Shown one piece after another: positions 40,623 to 47,910 of a stretch of DNA of 64,000 nt. A model generated the notes under the pieces. The model was not told the origin of the DNA. It ran no database searches and saw only the letters and a program-made list of their open reading frames with translations. Position 1 is the stretch's first letter; each line of letters begins with the position of its first letter. This DNA comes from Clavibacter californiensis (lineage in GTDB: Bacteria > Actinomycetota > Actinomycetes > Actinomycetales > Microbacteriaceae). The stretch lies in the NCBI RefSeq assembly GCF_021952865.1, contig NZ_CP040792.1, positions 1,550,001 to 1,614,000 of the forward strand, written 5' to 3'. The position numbers and the translations under genes were made by a program.

Positions 40623-42659
40623 CTAGAAGTCGCCGCCGCTGAAGCCGCCGCCTCCGCCGAAGCCGCCGCCGCTGAAGCCGCCGCCTCCGCCGAAGCCCCC
40701 GCCGCTGAAGCCGCCGCCTCCGCCTCCGCCACCCCAGCCGCCGCCTCCGCCGCCTCCGCTGAGCAGGCCGCCGATGATGCCGCCCATGATCGCGCCGCCG
40801 AAGGCGTCCCCGCCGCCGCGCCCGCCCATCATGCCGCCGCCGTAGCCGCCGCCCTGGTCGAGGTCGCGCTGCGCGGCCTCGATGGCCTGCGCGGCGTACG
40901 AGGTCGCGGCCTGGGACGCGGCGACAGCGCGCACGGGATCCCGCGGAGCGGCCTCGTGCGCGTCGTCGAGCGCGCGCTGCGCGTGCGCGAGACGCGTGCG
41001 GGCCTCCTCGCCGACGCCACCGCGGCGCGTCGAGATGAAGTCGCGCGCCGTCGCCACCTGGCTCTCGGCGGTCGACAGCGCCCGGGGCAGGTAGCCGACC
41101 GCGCGCTGCACCTGCTCCTGCTGCTCCCGCACGGGCGCGAGCGCCTCGTCGAGCCGGGCCTCGGCCTCCTGCAGCAGCGTGACGCTCGTGAGCGGATCCG
41201 CGAGCCGGCCCTGCAGCGGCGTGGCGTCGGCGATGGCCTGCTCGGCCGCCTCCACCAGACGGGTCAGCTCCGGCATGCGCCCTCCGCGCTGGGCGGCGCG
41301 GGCGTCCTGGATGTCGCTGCGGACGTCGGCGATCTCCTCCTGCACGCGCGTGGACGCGTGCTCGAGGTCGGACGAGACGCGGTCGACGCCGTCGAGGAGC
41401 TTGCCGGCCTGCCCCACCGCCTGCTGCGCCGCGCGCACCTTCACCGCGATCTCGCCCGTCGAGGCGCTGTCGCCCGCGCGGATGGCCTCTGCGGCCTCCT
41501 GCGCGGTGTCGGTCGCGAAGGAGAGGAGCGAGCGCGCCTGGTCGACGTTGCCGGTGACGGTCGTCATCGACGGGCCGGCGTAGCGGCGACCGAGGAGGTC
41601 CACCGCCTCCTGCGTCCGCTCGATCCGGGTCTTCAGCGACTCCGCGTCGGTGACGATGGCGGCGAGGGTCTGCGGCGCGTTCTTCTCGAGCGCGCGCAGC
41701 TCCTCGAACGACTCGGCCTGGGCCTCGAGCTCGGCCCGCGCCTCCTCGCACAGGTCGACGATGCGGGCGGCCCAGGTGCGGCGCTCCTCGTCGGTGTCCT
41801 CGATCGTGTCGTCGAGCTTCTGCTTGAGGGCGAACGCCTCGCGGACCTTGCCGCCCGCGGACGCGAGCACCTCCCGGTACGGGCCGACCGCGCCGGATCC
41901 GAACTCCGCCTCGGCGAAGCCCACCTCCTGCTCGCTGGTCTCGAGCGCGTCGTCGAGCTGCACGAGCATGCTGCCGGCGCGCTGCTCTGCGGTCCGCATC
42001 TCCTCGAGCACCGCCTGCCGCTTCTGCGCGACGGCCTTCCGCTTCTTGCGGCGGCCGACGAGCGTCGTGGCGACGGCTGCCACGAGGATCGCGCCCAGCA
42101 CGAGGAGGAGGACGAGGCCGAAGTCGATGCCGGAGGAGTTCCCGGACGACGGGGTGGCCCCGGTCCCCGACTCGGTGCCCGTGCCGGTGCGTGCCTGGGA
42201 CTCGATGCCCTGCGCGGCCGCGACGGCGGCTCCTGACCAGTCGCTGTCCTGCAGCTCCGGCCGGATCCCGTTCTGCAGGAGCTGGTCGCGTGCGGACTCC
42301 GACAGCTGCGCGGGAGCCCCGAAGGAGACCTGCCGGCCGTCGACGGCGACGGCGAGCAGCGCGTCGGAGTCCCCGAAGCCGTTGGCGGAGTTCGTCGCGC
42401 GGCCCCAGGCCGCCTGATCCGCCTCCCCGGTGAAGGTGTCCACGTACGCGACATGGAGGGTGATCCCGGTGTCCGTCCGGAGCGTGTCGATCGCCTGCTG
42501 GATCTGCTGCTCCTGCGCGGGCGTCACCGCGTCGACCTGGTCGAGGATCGTCGCCCCGCCGAAGTCGACCGGCCCCGTCGCCTGCGCGGACATCGGCACC
42601 ATGGCCCCGGCCAGGCCGAGCGCGAGCGCGGCCCCGATCAATCTCGCGGACCGCGGCAT
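40623..42659 (-). CDS. TPM-domain membrane protein with coiled coil and Gly-rich tail
   Basis: 678 residues. Signal peptide 1-27; TPM (YgcG-type) domain about 33-155 (ILDQVDAVTPAQEQQIQQAI, LHVAYVDTFTGEADQAAWGR, ALLAVAVDGRQVSFGAP); one membrane span about 180-202 followed by GRRKKRK; a very long helical region about 205-590; and a C-terminal Gly/Phe/Ser repeat tail with GGGFSGGGFGGG units (about 625-678). Many TPM proteins end in just such Gly-rich tails. Upstream of pspA, it may anchor or regulate the PspA coat from the membrane. GGAGGAG ribosome site before the ATG. Confidence 0.9.
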   Translation of the reverse strand: MPRSARLIGAALALGLAGAMVPMSAQATGPVDFGGATILDQVDAVTPAQEQQIQQAIDTLRTDTGITLHVAYVDTFTGEADQAAWGRATNSANGFGDSDALLAVAVDGRQVSFGAPAQLSESARDQLLQNGIRPELQDSDWSGAAVAAAQGIESQARTGTGTESGTGATPSSGNSSGIDFGLVLLLVLGAILVAAVATTLVGRRKKRKAVAQKRQAVLEEMRTAEQRAGSMLVQLDDALETSEQEVGFAEAEFGSGAVGPYREVLASAGGKVREAFALKQKLDDTIEDTDEERRTWAARIVDLCEEARAELEAQAESFEELRALEKNAPQTLAAIVTDAESLKTRIERTQEAVDLLGRRYAGPSMTTVTGNVDQARSLLSFATDTAQEAAEAIRAGDSASTGEIAVKVRAAQQAVGQAGKLLDGVDRVSSDLEHASTRVQEEIADVRSDIQDARAAQRGGRMPELTRLVEAAEQAIADATPLQGRLADPLTSVTLLQEAEARLDEALAPVREQQEQVQRAVGYLPRALSTAESQVATARDFISTRRGGVGEEARTRLAHAQRALDDAHEAAPRDPVRAVAASQAATSYAAQAIEAAQRDLDQGGGYGGGMMGGRGGGDAFGGAIMGGIIGGLLSGGGGGGGWGGGGGGGGFSGGGFGGGGGFSGGGFGGGGGFSGGDF

Positions 42660-42747
42660 GCGACTCCTCCGTCGTCTCGAGTACGTTCTCCGTCCAGGCT
42701 AGTGGCGCGGGTGCGTGCGCTGGCCGTGAGGATCCGGGCCGCGCGGG

Positions 42748-43317
42748 TCACGCGAGCTCCGCCACGGTGCGGTCGCGGGGATCCCAGCGGCGGATGCCCG
42801 CGGCCCGGGCCTCGAGCGGGTCGACGCGACCGAGCACCGACACCGCCGCGCCGAGCTGCTCGGCCGTCAGCCGCAGGGCGATCGTGATGTGCGGCGTCCA
42901 CGCACCCGGACGCGTGTGCGGGACGACCTCGACGGGCGCGGCGTCGGCATCCGCGTCGGCGTCCGCGTCGGCGTCCGCCTGGTCGACGGCCGCGTGGATC
43001 CGCGCGTGCAGGTCGAGCAGCGCCCGGTCGACCACCACCTGCCGCGCGAGCACGAGGCCCCGCGGCGGGACTCCGAGGACGACGAGGCCGCCGAGCCGGA
43101 GCGTCGGCAGCGGAGAGGAGGAGGCGAGGGCGCGGACGGCGTCGTCCGCGGATCCACCGAGCCCTGCAGCCGCCAGCAGCGTCACGTGCGGGCGGTTGCT
43201 CTCGCCCGCGTGGTCGGCGAGGCTCGGCAGGTCGGCGTCGGCGAGGGCGCGCCAGGATGCGCGGACCGCGGCGTCGGACGCCGCGTCCAGCGTGAGCTCG
43301 AGGCTGCCGGCGCTCAG
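42748..43317 (-). CDS. 2'-5' RNA ligase-like (2H phosphoesterase) with probable CTG start
   Basis: 189 residues if read from CTG at 43317. Both HxT motifs of 2H phosphoesterases are present: NRPHVTLLAA (about 46-52) and TPHITIALRL (about 143-149). The N-terminal sequence SLELTLDAASDAAVRASWRALADADLPSL matches the usual start of Actinobacteria members. No ATG, GTG or TTG exists at the right place; the first GTG (43185) would delete the first HxT His. CTG overlaps the stop of the upstream antitoxin gene (CTGA), so translation is probably coupled. An in-frame Asp-Ala repeat (about 122-134) interrupts the fold. Acts on 2',5'- or cyclic phosphates of RNA; substrate unknown. Confidence 0.8.
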   Translation of the reverse strand: MSAGSLELTLDAASDAAVRASWRALADADLPSLADHAGESNRPHVTLLAAAGLGGSADDAVRALASSSPLPTLRLGGLVVLGVPPRGLVLARQVVVDRALLDLHARIHAAVDQADADADADADADAAPVEVVPHTRPGAWTPHITIALRLTAEQLGAAVSVLGRVDPLEARAAGIRRWDPRDRTVAELA

Positions 43318-43553
43318 GGGCGGGGCGGGGTCGCGGGCGGCGTGTGGCCCTGGCCGCGGCCGCCGTCCGGGCCGAGCTTCCGGAGCTGGTCGTCGGCGGC
43401 CTGACGGGCCTTCTGGATCTTGTCGGCGTGCTTGCTGCCGGTGGCCTTGTCGGCGATGCCGGACACCTTGTCGATGGCGGTGCGGCCGACGTCCTGGCCC
43501 TTGGACGTGCGCAGGAATCCGGTGGCGGCGGCGGCGATGCGGGACAGCTTCAC
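43314..43553 (-). CDS. MT0933-like antitoxin-family small protein
   Basis: 79 residues. GTAIDKVSGIADKATGSKHADKIQKARQAADDQL-type helices (about 25-60) match the short MT0933/Rv0909-like antitoxin family: IDKV..IADKATG..ADKI. Gly/Pro-rich tail. GTG start, with AGGAGACCACCT upstream as ribosome site. The usual partner is a SRPBCC-type toxin, which is absent; instead a 2H phosphoesterase reading frame starts at the stop codon. The antitoxin name is a family label, and real antitoxin activity here is unproven. Confidence 0.75.
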   Translation of the reverse strand: MKLSRIAAAATGFLRTSKGQDVGRTAIDKVSGIADKATGSKHADKIQKARQAADDQLRKLGPDGGRGQGHTPPATPPRP

Positions 43554-43759
43554 AGGTGGTCTCCTCTTGAGGGGATCGGGTGGGCCGCCGTGCCCGGGCG
43601 GCGCGGCGGTCGTCCTGCGTCCATCCTGGCGTGCCGCGCCTGTGCCGGAGCGGGGAGTCTCCTCGGGAGAGGGAATGCGTCGGCGCTCCCGGCCCGTGGC
43701 GACGGCGCGGCGGGCCTCGTCGCCGGTGCTACCCTGGATCCGCGCTCGCGCGCACCCTG

Positions 43760-43831
43760 GCCCCCATAGCTCAGGGGATAGAGCACTGCCCTCCGGAGGC
43801 AGGGGCGGAGGTTCGAATCCTCCTGGGGGCA
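43760..43831 (+). tRNA. tRNA-Arg (anticodon CCG)
   Basis: Acceptor GCCCCCA (43760-43766) pairs with TGGGGGC (43824-43830). Anticodon arm CTGCC-CTCCGGA-GGCAG, anticodon CCG; T arm GGAGG-TTCGAAT-CCTCC; discriminator A43831. CCA is not encoded. Confidence 0.94.
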
Positions 43832-43860
43832 CACCTTCCCATATCCCGTGTTGGTGCGGT

Positions 43861-43894
43861 GAGAGGCCGGTCCCGTCCGCGGGGCCGGCCTCTC
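43861..43894 (+). terminator. Terminator after tRNA-Arg
   Basis: GAGAGGCCGG / CCGGCCTCTC arms with a 14-base loop, 29 bases after the tRNA. Confidence 0.65.
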
Positions 43895-44085
43895 GTGCGT
43901 CCGGGTGATCCGCGTCTCGCTCGTCGCCGCCGTCGCGGCTTCGCGCGCAGGCATCCTCGCCGGCGGATGGCGAGGGGCGACGACCGCTGCGCGAGATAGC
44001 GCGCACCGGCACGACGGAGGGGATCGCATCGACTCGACGCGCGCACGTGGCTTCTGGTGCGGCAGGGGCGGAGGACGCGTTAACA

Positions 44086-44128
44086 CACGCGGCGGGGCCC
44101 GAGACGGGTCTCGGGTTCCCGCCGCGTG
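44086..44128. other. Strong two-part hairpin
   Basis: Outer arms CACGCGGCGGG / CCCGCCGCGTG and inner arms CCCGAGAC / GTCTCGGG, about 19 base pairs with only small bulges. No gene of its own to terminate within 190 bases upstream. Confidence 0.75.
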
Positions 44129-44204
44129 GTGCTGGGCCCAACTGGGGGAGCGGGCCTCGACACGAAGGTAGCGGCCGACCGGCGGGACGACCACGCCGCC
44201 CGGT

Positions 44205-44220
44205 ACTGGAAAATTCCAGT
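44205..44220. promoter_or_regulatory. AT-rich palindrome, candidate operator
   Basis: ACTGGAA-AA-TTCCAGT, seven-base arms, in a locally AT-rich patch 130 bases before the -10 of the PNPOx-like gene. Confidence 0.4.
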
Positions 44221-44349
44221 GGTGCAGGGACCAATCCGATCCCCGCATCGCGACGAAACGCCGCTCCCCGGTCCGGCAGGACGCGCGGTCGCGCCGTCGC
44301 GCGGTGGCGCGTCCGAGCCGGTCGGCCGGGCATCCGTCGCCAGCCGGCC

Positions 44350-44355
44350 TAGGCT
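44350..44355 (+). promoter_or_regulatory. -10 hexamer TAGGCT, leaderless-type promoter
   Basis: TAGGCT, six bases, then the ATG at 44362. Confidence 0.55.
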
Positions 44356-44361
44356 CGGCGC

Positions 44362-45054
44362 ATGGCTGACGACGACGACTCCACCCCGGTCCGCGACCTC
44401 CTGAAGGGCGCGAAGCCGAAGCCGCACGACTTCCCCGAGCTCGACCCCGCGCACCTGCCGGAGGACCCGATCGACCTCGTCATCGACTGGATCCGCGACG
44501 CCGTCGCCCACGACGCCGCCGAGCCGAACGCGGTCGTCCTCGCGACCGCCGACGCGGAGGGTCGCCCGAGCGCGCGCACGCTGCTGCTCAAGGACGTGAC
44601 GCCCACGGTCGACGACGAGCCCGGCGCCCTCTGGTTCTCCTCGCTGGCAGACAGCCCCAAGGGGCGCGACCTCGAGGCCAACCCGCGCGCGGCGCTCGTC
44701 GCGTACTGGCGGGAGCGCGGGCGCCAGGTCCGCGCCACCGGCCCCGTCTTCCACGGCGACCGCGAGGTGAGCGAGCGCGACTTCCTCGCTCGGCACCCGT
44801 CGTCGCGCGCCGAGGTCATCGCGGGCGACCAGAGCGAGCCGATGCCCGACGCCGCCGAGCGCGACGCGCGGATCGCCCGGGCCCGCGAGGCCGTGGACGC
44901 GGATCCGGAGCTCGTCGCCGAGTCGTGGCGCGCCTACGTGCTGCAGCCGACGGTCGTCGAGTTCTGGCAGGCGACCGAGGACCACGGGCAGCTGCGGATC
45001 ATGTACCGGTCCGGTCCCGACGGGTCCTGGTCGCACACGCTCGTCTGGCCCTGA
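44362..45054 (+). CDS. Pyridoxamine 5'-phosphate oxidase-family flavoprotein
   Basis: 230 residues. FMN-binding split barrel: NAVVLATADAEGRPSARTLLLKDV, GALWFSSLADSPKGRDLEANPRAALVAYW, RQVRATGPVFHGDREVSERDF. This is the PdxH layout, including a C-terminal dimer segment VEFWQATEDHGQLRIMYR. The typical PdxH ending (R.xxW....L.P) reads GSWSHTLVWP, so the PLP-forming oxidase role is plausible but this could be a phenazine-biosynthesis-like or other PNPOx relative. TAGGCT lies six bases before the ATG. It stands alone after a long gene-free stretch. Confidence 0.87.
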   Translation: MADDDDSTPVRDLLKGAKPKPHDFPELDPAHLPEDPIDLVIDWIRDAVAHDAAEPNAVVLATADAEGRPSARTLLLKDVTPTVDDEPGALWFSSLADSPKGRDLEANPRAALVAYWRERGRQVRATGPVFHGDREVSERDFLARHPSSRAEVIAGDQSEPMPDAAERDARIARAREAVDADPELVAESWRAYVLQPTVVEFWQATEDHGQLRIMYRSGPDGSWSHTLVWP

Positions 45055-45153
45055 CGCCCACCGCGGGGCGGCGCGTGCCTCGGGCGGCGCGTGCCGCGGT
45101 CGGGCCGTGTTGCGGAACATGACGCGCGGCGTGCGATCCCGCGGGCGACGCCG

Positions 45154-45159
45154 CACACT
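45154..45159 (+). promoter_or_regulatory. -10 hexamer CACACT, leaderless-type promoter
   Basis: CACACT, GGATCC, then the ATG at 45166. Confidence 0.4.
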
Positions 45160-45165
45160 GGATCC

Positions 45166-45936
45166 ATGCCCGCCACCCTCCGCCGCCTCGCCGTCGTGCA
45201 GGTGACCCGCTCGCGTCCCGAGGCCGCCGCCTACAACACGCTCGTGCAGGGCCTCAACGCGCGCGTCGCCGAGGTCGCCGACGCCGCGGGCTGGCTGGTC
45301 GAGAACATCGCCGCGGAGGACGAGGGCGTCGAGTCGCTGCTCGCGCGCACGCGAGAGGCCGACGCCGTCGTGATCATGGGCGGCGAGGACGTCGCCCCGC
45401 GCTTCTACGGCGGGCCCGCCGAGTACGAGGGCCGCTCGACGCACCGCGAGGTCGCCGACGCCGGGCAGATCGCGCTCGTCCGCCGCGCGGTCGCCGAGGG
45501 CACGCCGCTCCTCGGCATCTGCCGCGGTGCCCAGATCGTCAACGTCGCGCTCGGCGGCACGCTGCAGCAGCACATCGAGGGCGTGGGGGAGCACCGCAAC
45601 GACGCCGAGGAGATCACGGCCGTGATGCGCGACCACGACGTGCGGGTCGCGGGGGACAGCCGGCTCGCCCGCGTGCTGGGATCGACCGACGTCGTCGTGC
45701 GGAGCGCCCACCACCAGGCGGTCGACCGGCCGGGCACGGGACTCCGCGTCGTCGCGGTCGCGCCCGACGGCGTGCCGGAGGCCGTCGAGCACGAGAGCGC
45801 GCCCGTCATCGGCGTGCAGTGGCACCCGGAGGACCCGGGCGCCGCGCGCGACCAGCTCCCCGCCCTGCTCGACGCGCTCGCCGAGGCTTGCGCGCTGCGG
45901 GAGCCCGTCGACCCGGCGCGCACCGCGGCAGCCTGA
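45166..45936 (+). CDS. Class I glutamine amidotransferase-like (gamma-glutamyl-GABA hydrolase family)
   Basis: 256 residues, PuuD-like. Nucleophile elbow PLLGICRGAQIVNVALGGTLQQHI (Cys about 113), His-Glu in VIGVQWHPEDPG (about 222-224), and VVIMGGEDVAPRFYGG. Such enzymes hydrolyse gamma-glutamyl amides, for example in putrescine breakdown. N-terminal RLAVVQVTRSRPEAAAYN. CACACT lies six bases before the ATG. Immediately downstream is a fragment of a LacI-type regulator, which may once have controlled this locus. Confidence 0.9.
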   Translation: MPATLRRLAVVQVTRSRPEAAAYNTLVQGLNARVAEVADAAGWLVENIAAEDEGVESLLARTREADAVVIMGGEDVAPRFYGGPAEYEGRSTHREVADAGQIALVRRAVAEGTPLLGICRGAQIVNVALGGTLQQHIEGVGEHRNDAEEITAVMRDHDVRVAGDSRLARVLGSTDVVVRSAHHQAVDRPGTGLRVVAVAPDGVPEAVEHESAPVIGVQWHPEDPGAARDQLPALLDALAEACALREPVDPARTAAA

Positions 45937-45968
45937 GCCGACACCTGCCGGGACGACCGCGGCGCGCG

Positions 45969-46175
45969 CTGGTCGGCTACGACGGCACCCCGCTCGCGGC
46001 GTCGGGATCCATCGGGCTCACGAGCGTGCGCTCGCCCGTGTGCTCGCCCGTGCACGAGCTGGGGCGGATCGCGCGGGAGACGCTCCTCGCGATCGTCGAC
46101 GGCCGGGAGGCCGCGTCGCGGATGCTCGAGCCGACGCTCGTGGCGCGCGCGTCGACGGGACCTCACCCGGCCTGA
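45969..46175 (+). pseudogene. Remnant of a LacI-family regulator (C-terminal end only)
   Basis: In one frame the bases encode LVGYDGTPLAASGSIGLTSVRSPVCSPVHELGRIARETLLAIVDGREAASRMLEPTLVARASTG in outline: VGYDGTP, LTSVRSPV, ELGRIARETLLAIVDG and the terminal PTLVARAST are the C-terminal signature of LacI/PurR effector domains. The DNA-binding and most of the effector domain are gone, and the upstream bases belong to the amidotransferase gene. A 12-base tandem duplication (SPVC-SPVH) further disturbs it. It has no start codon or ribosome site and looks like decay after a deletion. Confidence 0.75.
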
Positions 46176-46231
46176 GCGGCGGCTCGGGCGGGCGCGCGGG
46201 GCAGGCGCACCGGGCCGGGCGGATCCGATGC

Positions 46232-46237
46232 CACGAT
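46232..46237 (+). promoter_or_regulatory. -10 hexamer CACGAT, leaderless-type promoter
   Basis: CACGAT, six bases, then the ATG at 46244. Confidence 0.4.
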
Positions 46238-46243
46238 GGACGC

Positions 46244-47038
46244 ATGCGCCGCGACGTCTCCTCCATGCTCGAGCTGCATGTCTCCGGCGAGAGCGAGATG
46301 GCCTTCGCGATCGCCGTCGCCCGGGGCGCCGACATCGCGTCCGAGCACCTCTCCTTCTCGCTCGACGGCCGCCCGATCGAGGCGACGGAGGTGGTCGACC
46401 GGCACGACACCCGGCTGCACGTCCTGACGACAGGAGCGGGAGCGCTCACGATGGAGTACCGCGCGACGGTCACCGGCCGCCGCGACCCCGCGCCCGTCGA
46501 CGACGTCGACCTCTGGATCTACCGCCGCCCGAGCCGCTACTGCGAGTCGGACACGCTCTTCCCCACGGCCCGCGGCGAGTTCCGCGGCCTCGACGGGCTG
46601 CCGCTCCTCGCCGCCGTGCGCGCGTTCGTGGCGGAGTCGCTGCGGTACGCGCCGGGATCCAGCCTCCCGACCGACGGCGCCGTCCGCACCCTGCTCGCCC
46701 GCCGCGGCGTCTGCCGCGACTACGCGCACCTCGTGATCGCGATGCTCCGCGCGCTCGACGTGCCCGCGCGGCTGGCCGCCGTCTACGCGCCCGGCCTCAG
46801 CCCCATGGACTTCCACGCGGTCGCCGAGGCGTGGGTCGACGGCGCGTGGCACGTGGTGGACGCCACCGGGCTCGCGCCGCGGCAGAGCCTGCTGCGGATC
46901 TCCACGGGTCGCGACGCCTCCGACACCGCGTTCCTCACCAACACCCGCAGCCTCGTGACCATCTCGCGCATGGAGGTCATGGCCACCGTCGACGAGCTGC
47001 CGGTCGACGACGTCGCCTCGGCCGTGCGCCTGGGCTGA
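46244..47038 (+). CDS. Transglutaminase-like cysteine protease-family protein
   Basis: 264 residues. An N-terminal beta-rich domain (about 1-90) precedes a transglutaminase-like core with the triad readable: Cys in ARRGVCRDYAHLVIAMLRALDVPARLAAVYAPG (about 165), His in MDFHAVAEAWVDGAWHVVD (about 200) and Asp in VVDATG (about 214). Bacterial members are peptidases or amidases more often than true crosslinking enzymes. No signal peptide, so cytosolic. Convergent with the lipoprotein gene. Confidence 0.9.
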   Translation: MRRDVSSMLELHVSGESEMAFAIAVARGADIASEHLSFSLDGRPIEATEVVDRHDTRLHVLTTGAGALTMEYRATVTGRRDPAPVDDVDLWIYRRPSRYCESDTLFPTARGEFRGLDGLPLLAAVRAFVAESLRYAPGSSLPTDGAVRTLLARRGVCRDYAHLVIAMLRALDVPARLAAVYAPGLSPMDFHAVAEAWVDGAWHVVDATGLAPRQSLLRISTGRDASDTAFLTNTRSLVTISRMEVMATVDELPVDDVASAVRLG

Positions 47039-47065
47039 GCCGTCCGCCCCGGCTGAGGGGCCGGA

Positions 47066-47710
47066 TCAGCCGCCGACGGTCTCCAGCACCGCGTTGCCGA
47101 GGTCGGCGTGGTCGCCCGGCTCGTAGAACGCGGCGGACCGCATGACGATCATGTGCTTCGAGGAGTAGATGGTGGAGACGCCGATCGCGTCCTCGAGCTC
47201 GAAGTAGGCCTCGACGCCGGAGGGATACCCGGCGATGGGATCGGCCAGGAGGATGGCCGCGTCGCGCCGGGACTGCAGCTCGGCGGCCACGGGCTGCGCC
47301 ACGTCGATCTCGACCGCGGTGCCGTCGGACGACCGGAAGGCGCAGGCGATGCCCTGCATCGTGAGGACGTCGGCGCGCAGGCCGTCCGTCGAGGTGTCCG
47401 CCGGGAGCGCCTCGCTCGCGAAGCCGGGGCCGAACTCGGCGAGGTCGGGCAGGAGCTGGTCGCACGTGGTGCTGACCGGGGTGCCCTTCGGCGGCGCGGG
47501 CGTGGGGGAGGCGCTCGGACCTGTGGCGGATCCGCCGCCCGCCGCCTGCCCGCCGACCGCGCTCGCCGAGGGGTCGGGTGTCGCGGGCTGGAGCGGGGCG
47601 GGGTTCGAGCATCCGGCGAGGAGGAGGGCGACGGCGAGGCCGGCGGCCGCGACGGCCGGGACGGTGCGCTCGGAGTGGGTGCGTCGGGGCGTGGGGAGGC
47701 TGGCGGGAAT
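47066..47710 (-). CDS. Secreted lipoprotein with probable ATT start
   Basis: 214 residues from ATT at 47710. The signal peptide [20 protein letters not shown] has a clear lipobox (LAGC, Cys about 29) and a short basic front ([10 protein letters not shown]). A Ser/Pro/Gly-rich linker (about 30-70) leads to a folded domain with two Cys ([18 protein letters not shown]), probably a disulfide. No ATG, GTG or TTG is suitably placed; a GTG at 47842 would add 44 basic residues in front of the signal peptide. AAGGAG lies seven bases before the ATT. The extracytoplasmic domain is of unknown function. Confidence 0.72.
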   Translation of the reverse strand: MPASLPTPRRTHSERTVPAVAAAGLAVALLLAGCSNPAPLQPATPDPSASAVGGQAAGGGSATGPSASPTPAPPKGTPVSTTCDQLLPDLAEFGPGFASEALPADTSTDGLRADVLTMQGIACAFRSSDGTAVEIDVAQPVAAELQSRRDAAILLADPIAGYPSGVEAYFELEDAIGVSTIYSSKHMIVMRSAAFYEPGDHADLGNAVLETVGG

Positions 47711-47910
47711 GGTGGTGCTCCTTCGGATCCGGGCGCGCCGCGGGGTGCGACGCTCGGCGCGCAGCGACGGGCCGCGAGCGGGAGGCGAGATCGACACACT
47801 ACCGAGACGCGGCGCGGCCCCGCTGGGACGCTCCCGGTGCACCGGGGAGGCCCCGCGCGGGCGCGTGCGCCGGGAGGTGCGGGTCGCGCCCGCCGGTAGG
47901 CTCTATCCCC

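Larger units (their letters stand above)
43895..44349. other. Gene-free stretch with two strong inverted repeats
   Basis: About 455 bases without a credible protein gene: the open frames are Arg-rich shadows without ribosome sites. It contains a 43-base hairpin (44086-44128) and an AT-rich 16-base palindrome (44205-44220). No tRNA, SRP RNA, RNase P RNA or 6C-type RNA is recognisable. Confidence 0.6.

Noticed and set aside
40623-40790. Repeated GCC/GCT-rich units resembling a short repeat array
   Set aside because: They encode the Gly/Phe/Ser repeats of the TPM protein tail on the minus strand. Units are not uniform and no spacers exist, so this is not CRISPR.
43895-44171. Short plus-strand open frame of 88 codons in the gene-free stretch
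   Set aside because: It is Arg/Gly-rich with no ribosome site or -10 at proper spacing, and it crosses the strong hairpin 44086-44128.
43760-44349. Possible integration site at tRNA-Arg with an inserted element downstream
   Set aside because: No copy of the tRNA 3' end is found downstream, and there is no integrase or foreign-looking gene.
45091-45165. Upstream start for the amidotransferase gene
   Set aside because: The extra residues are basic and unconserved-looking. The ATG at 45166 has a -10 at the standard six-base spacing.
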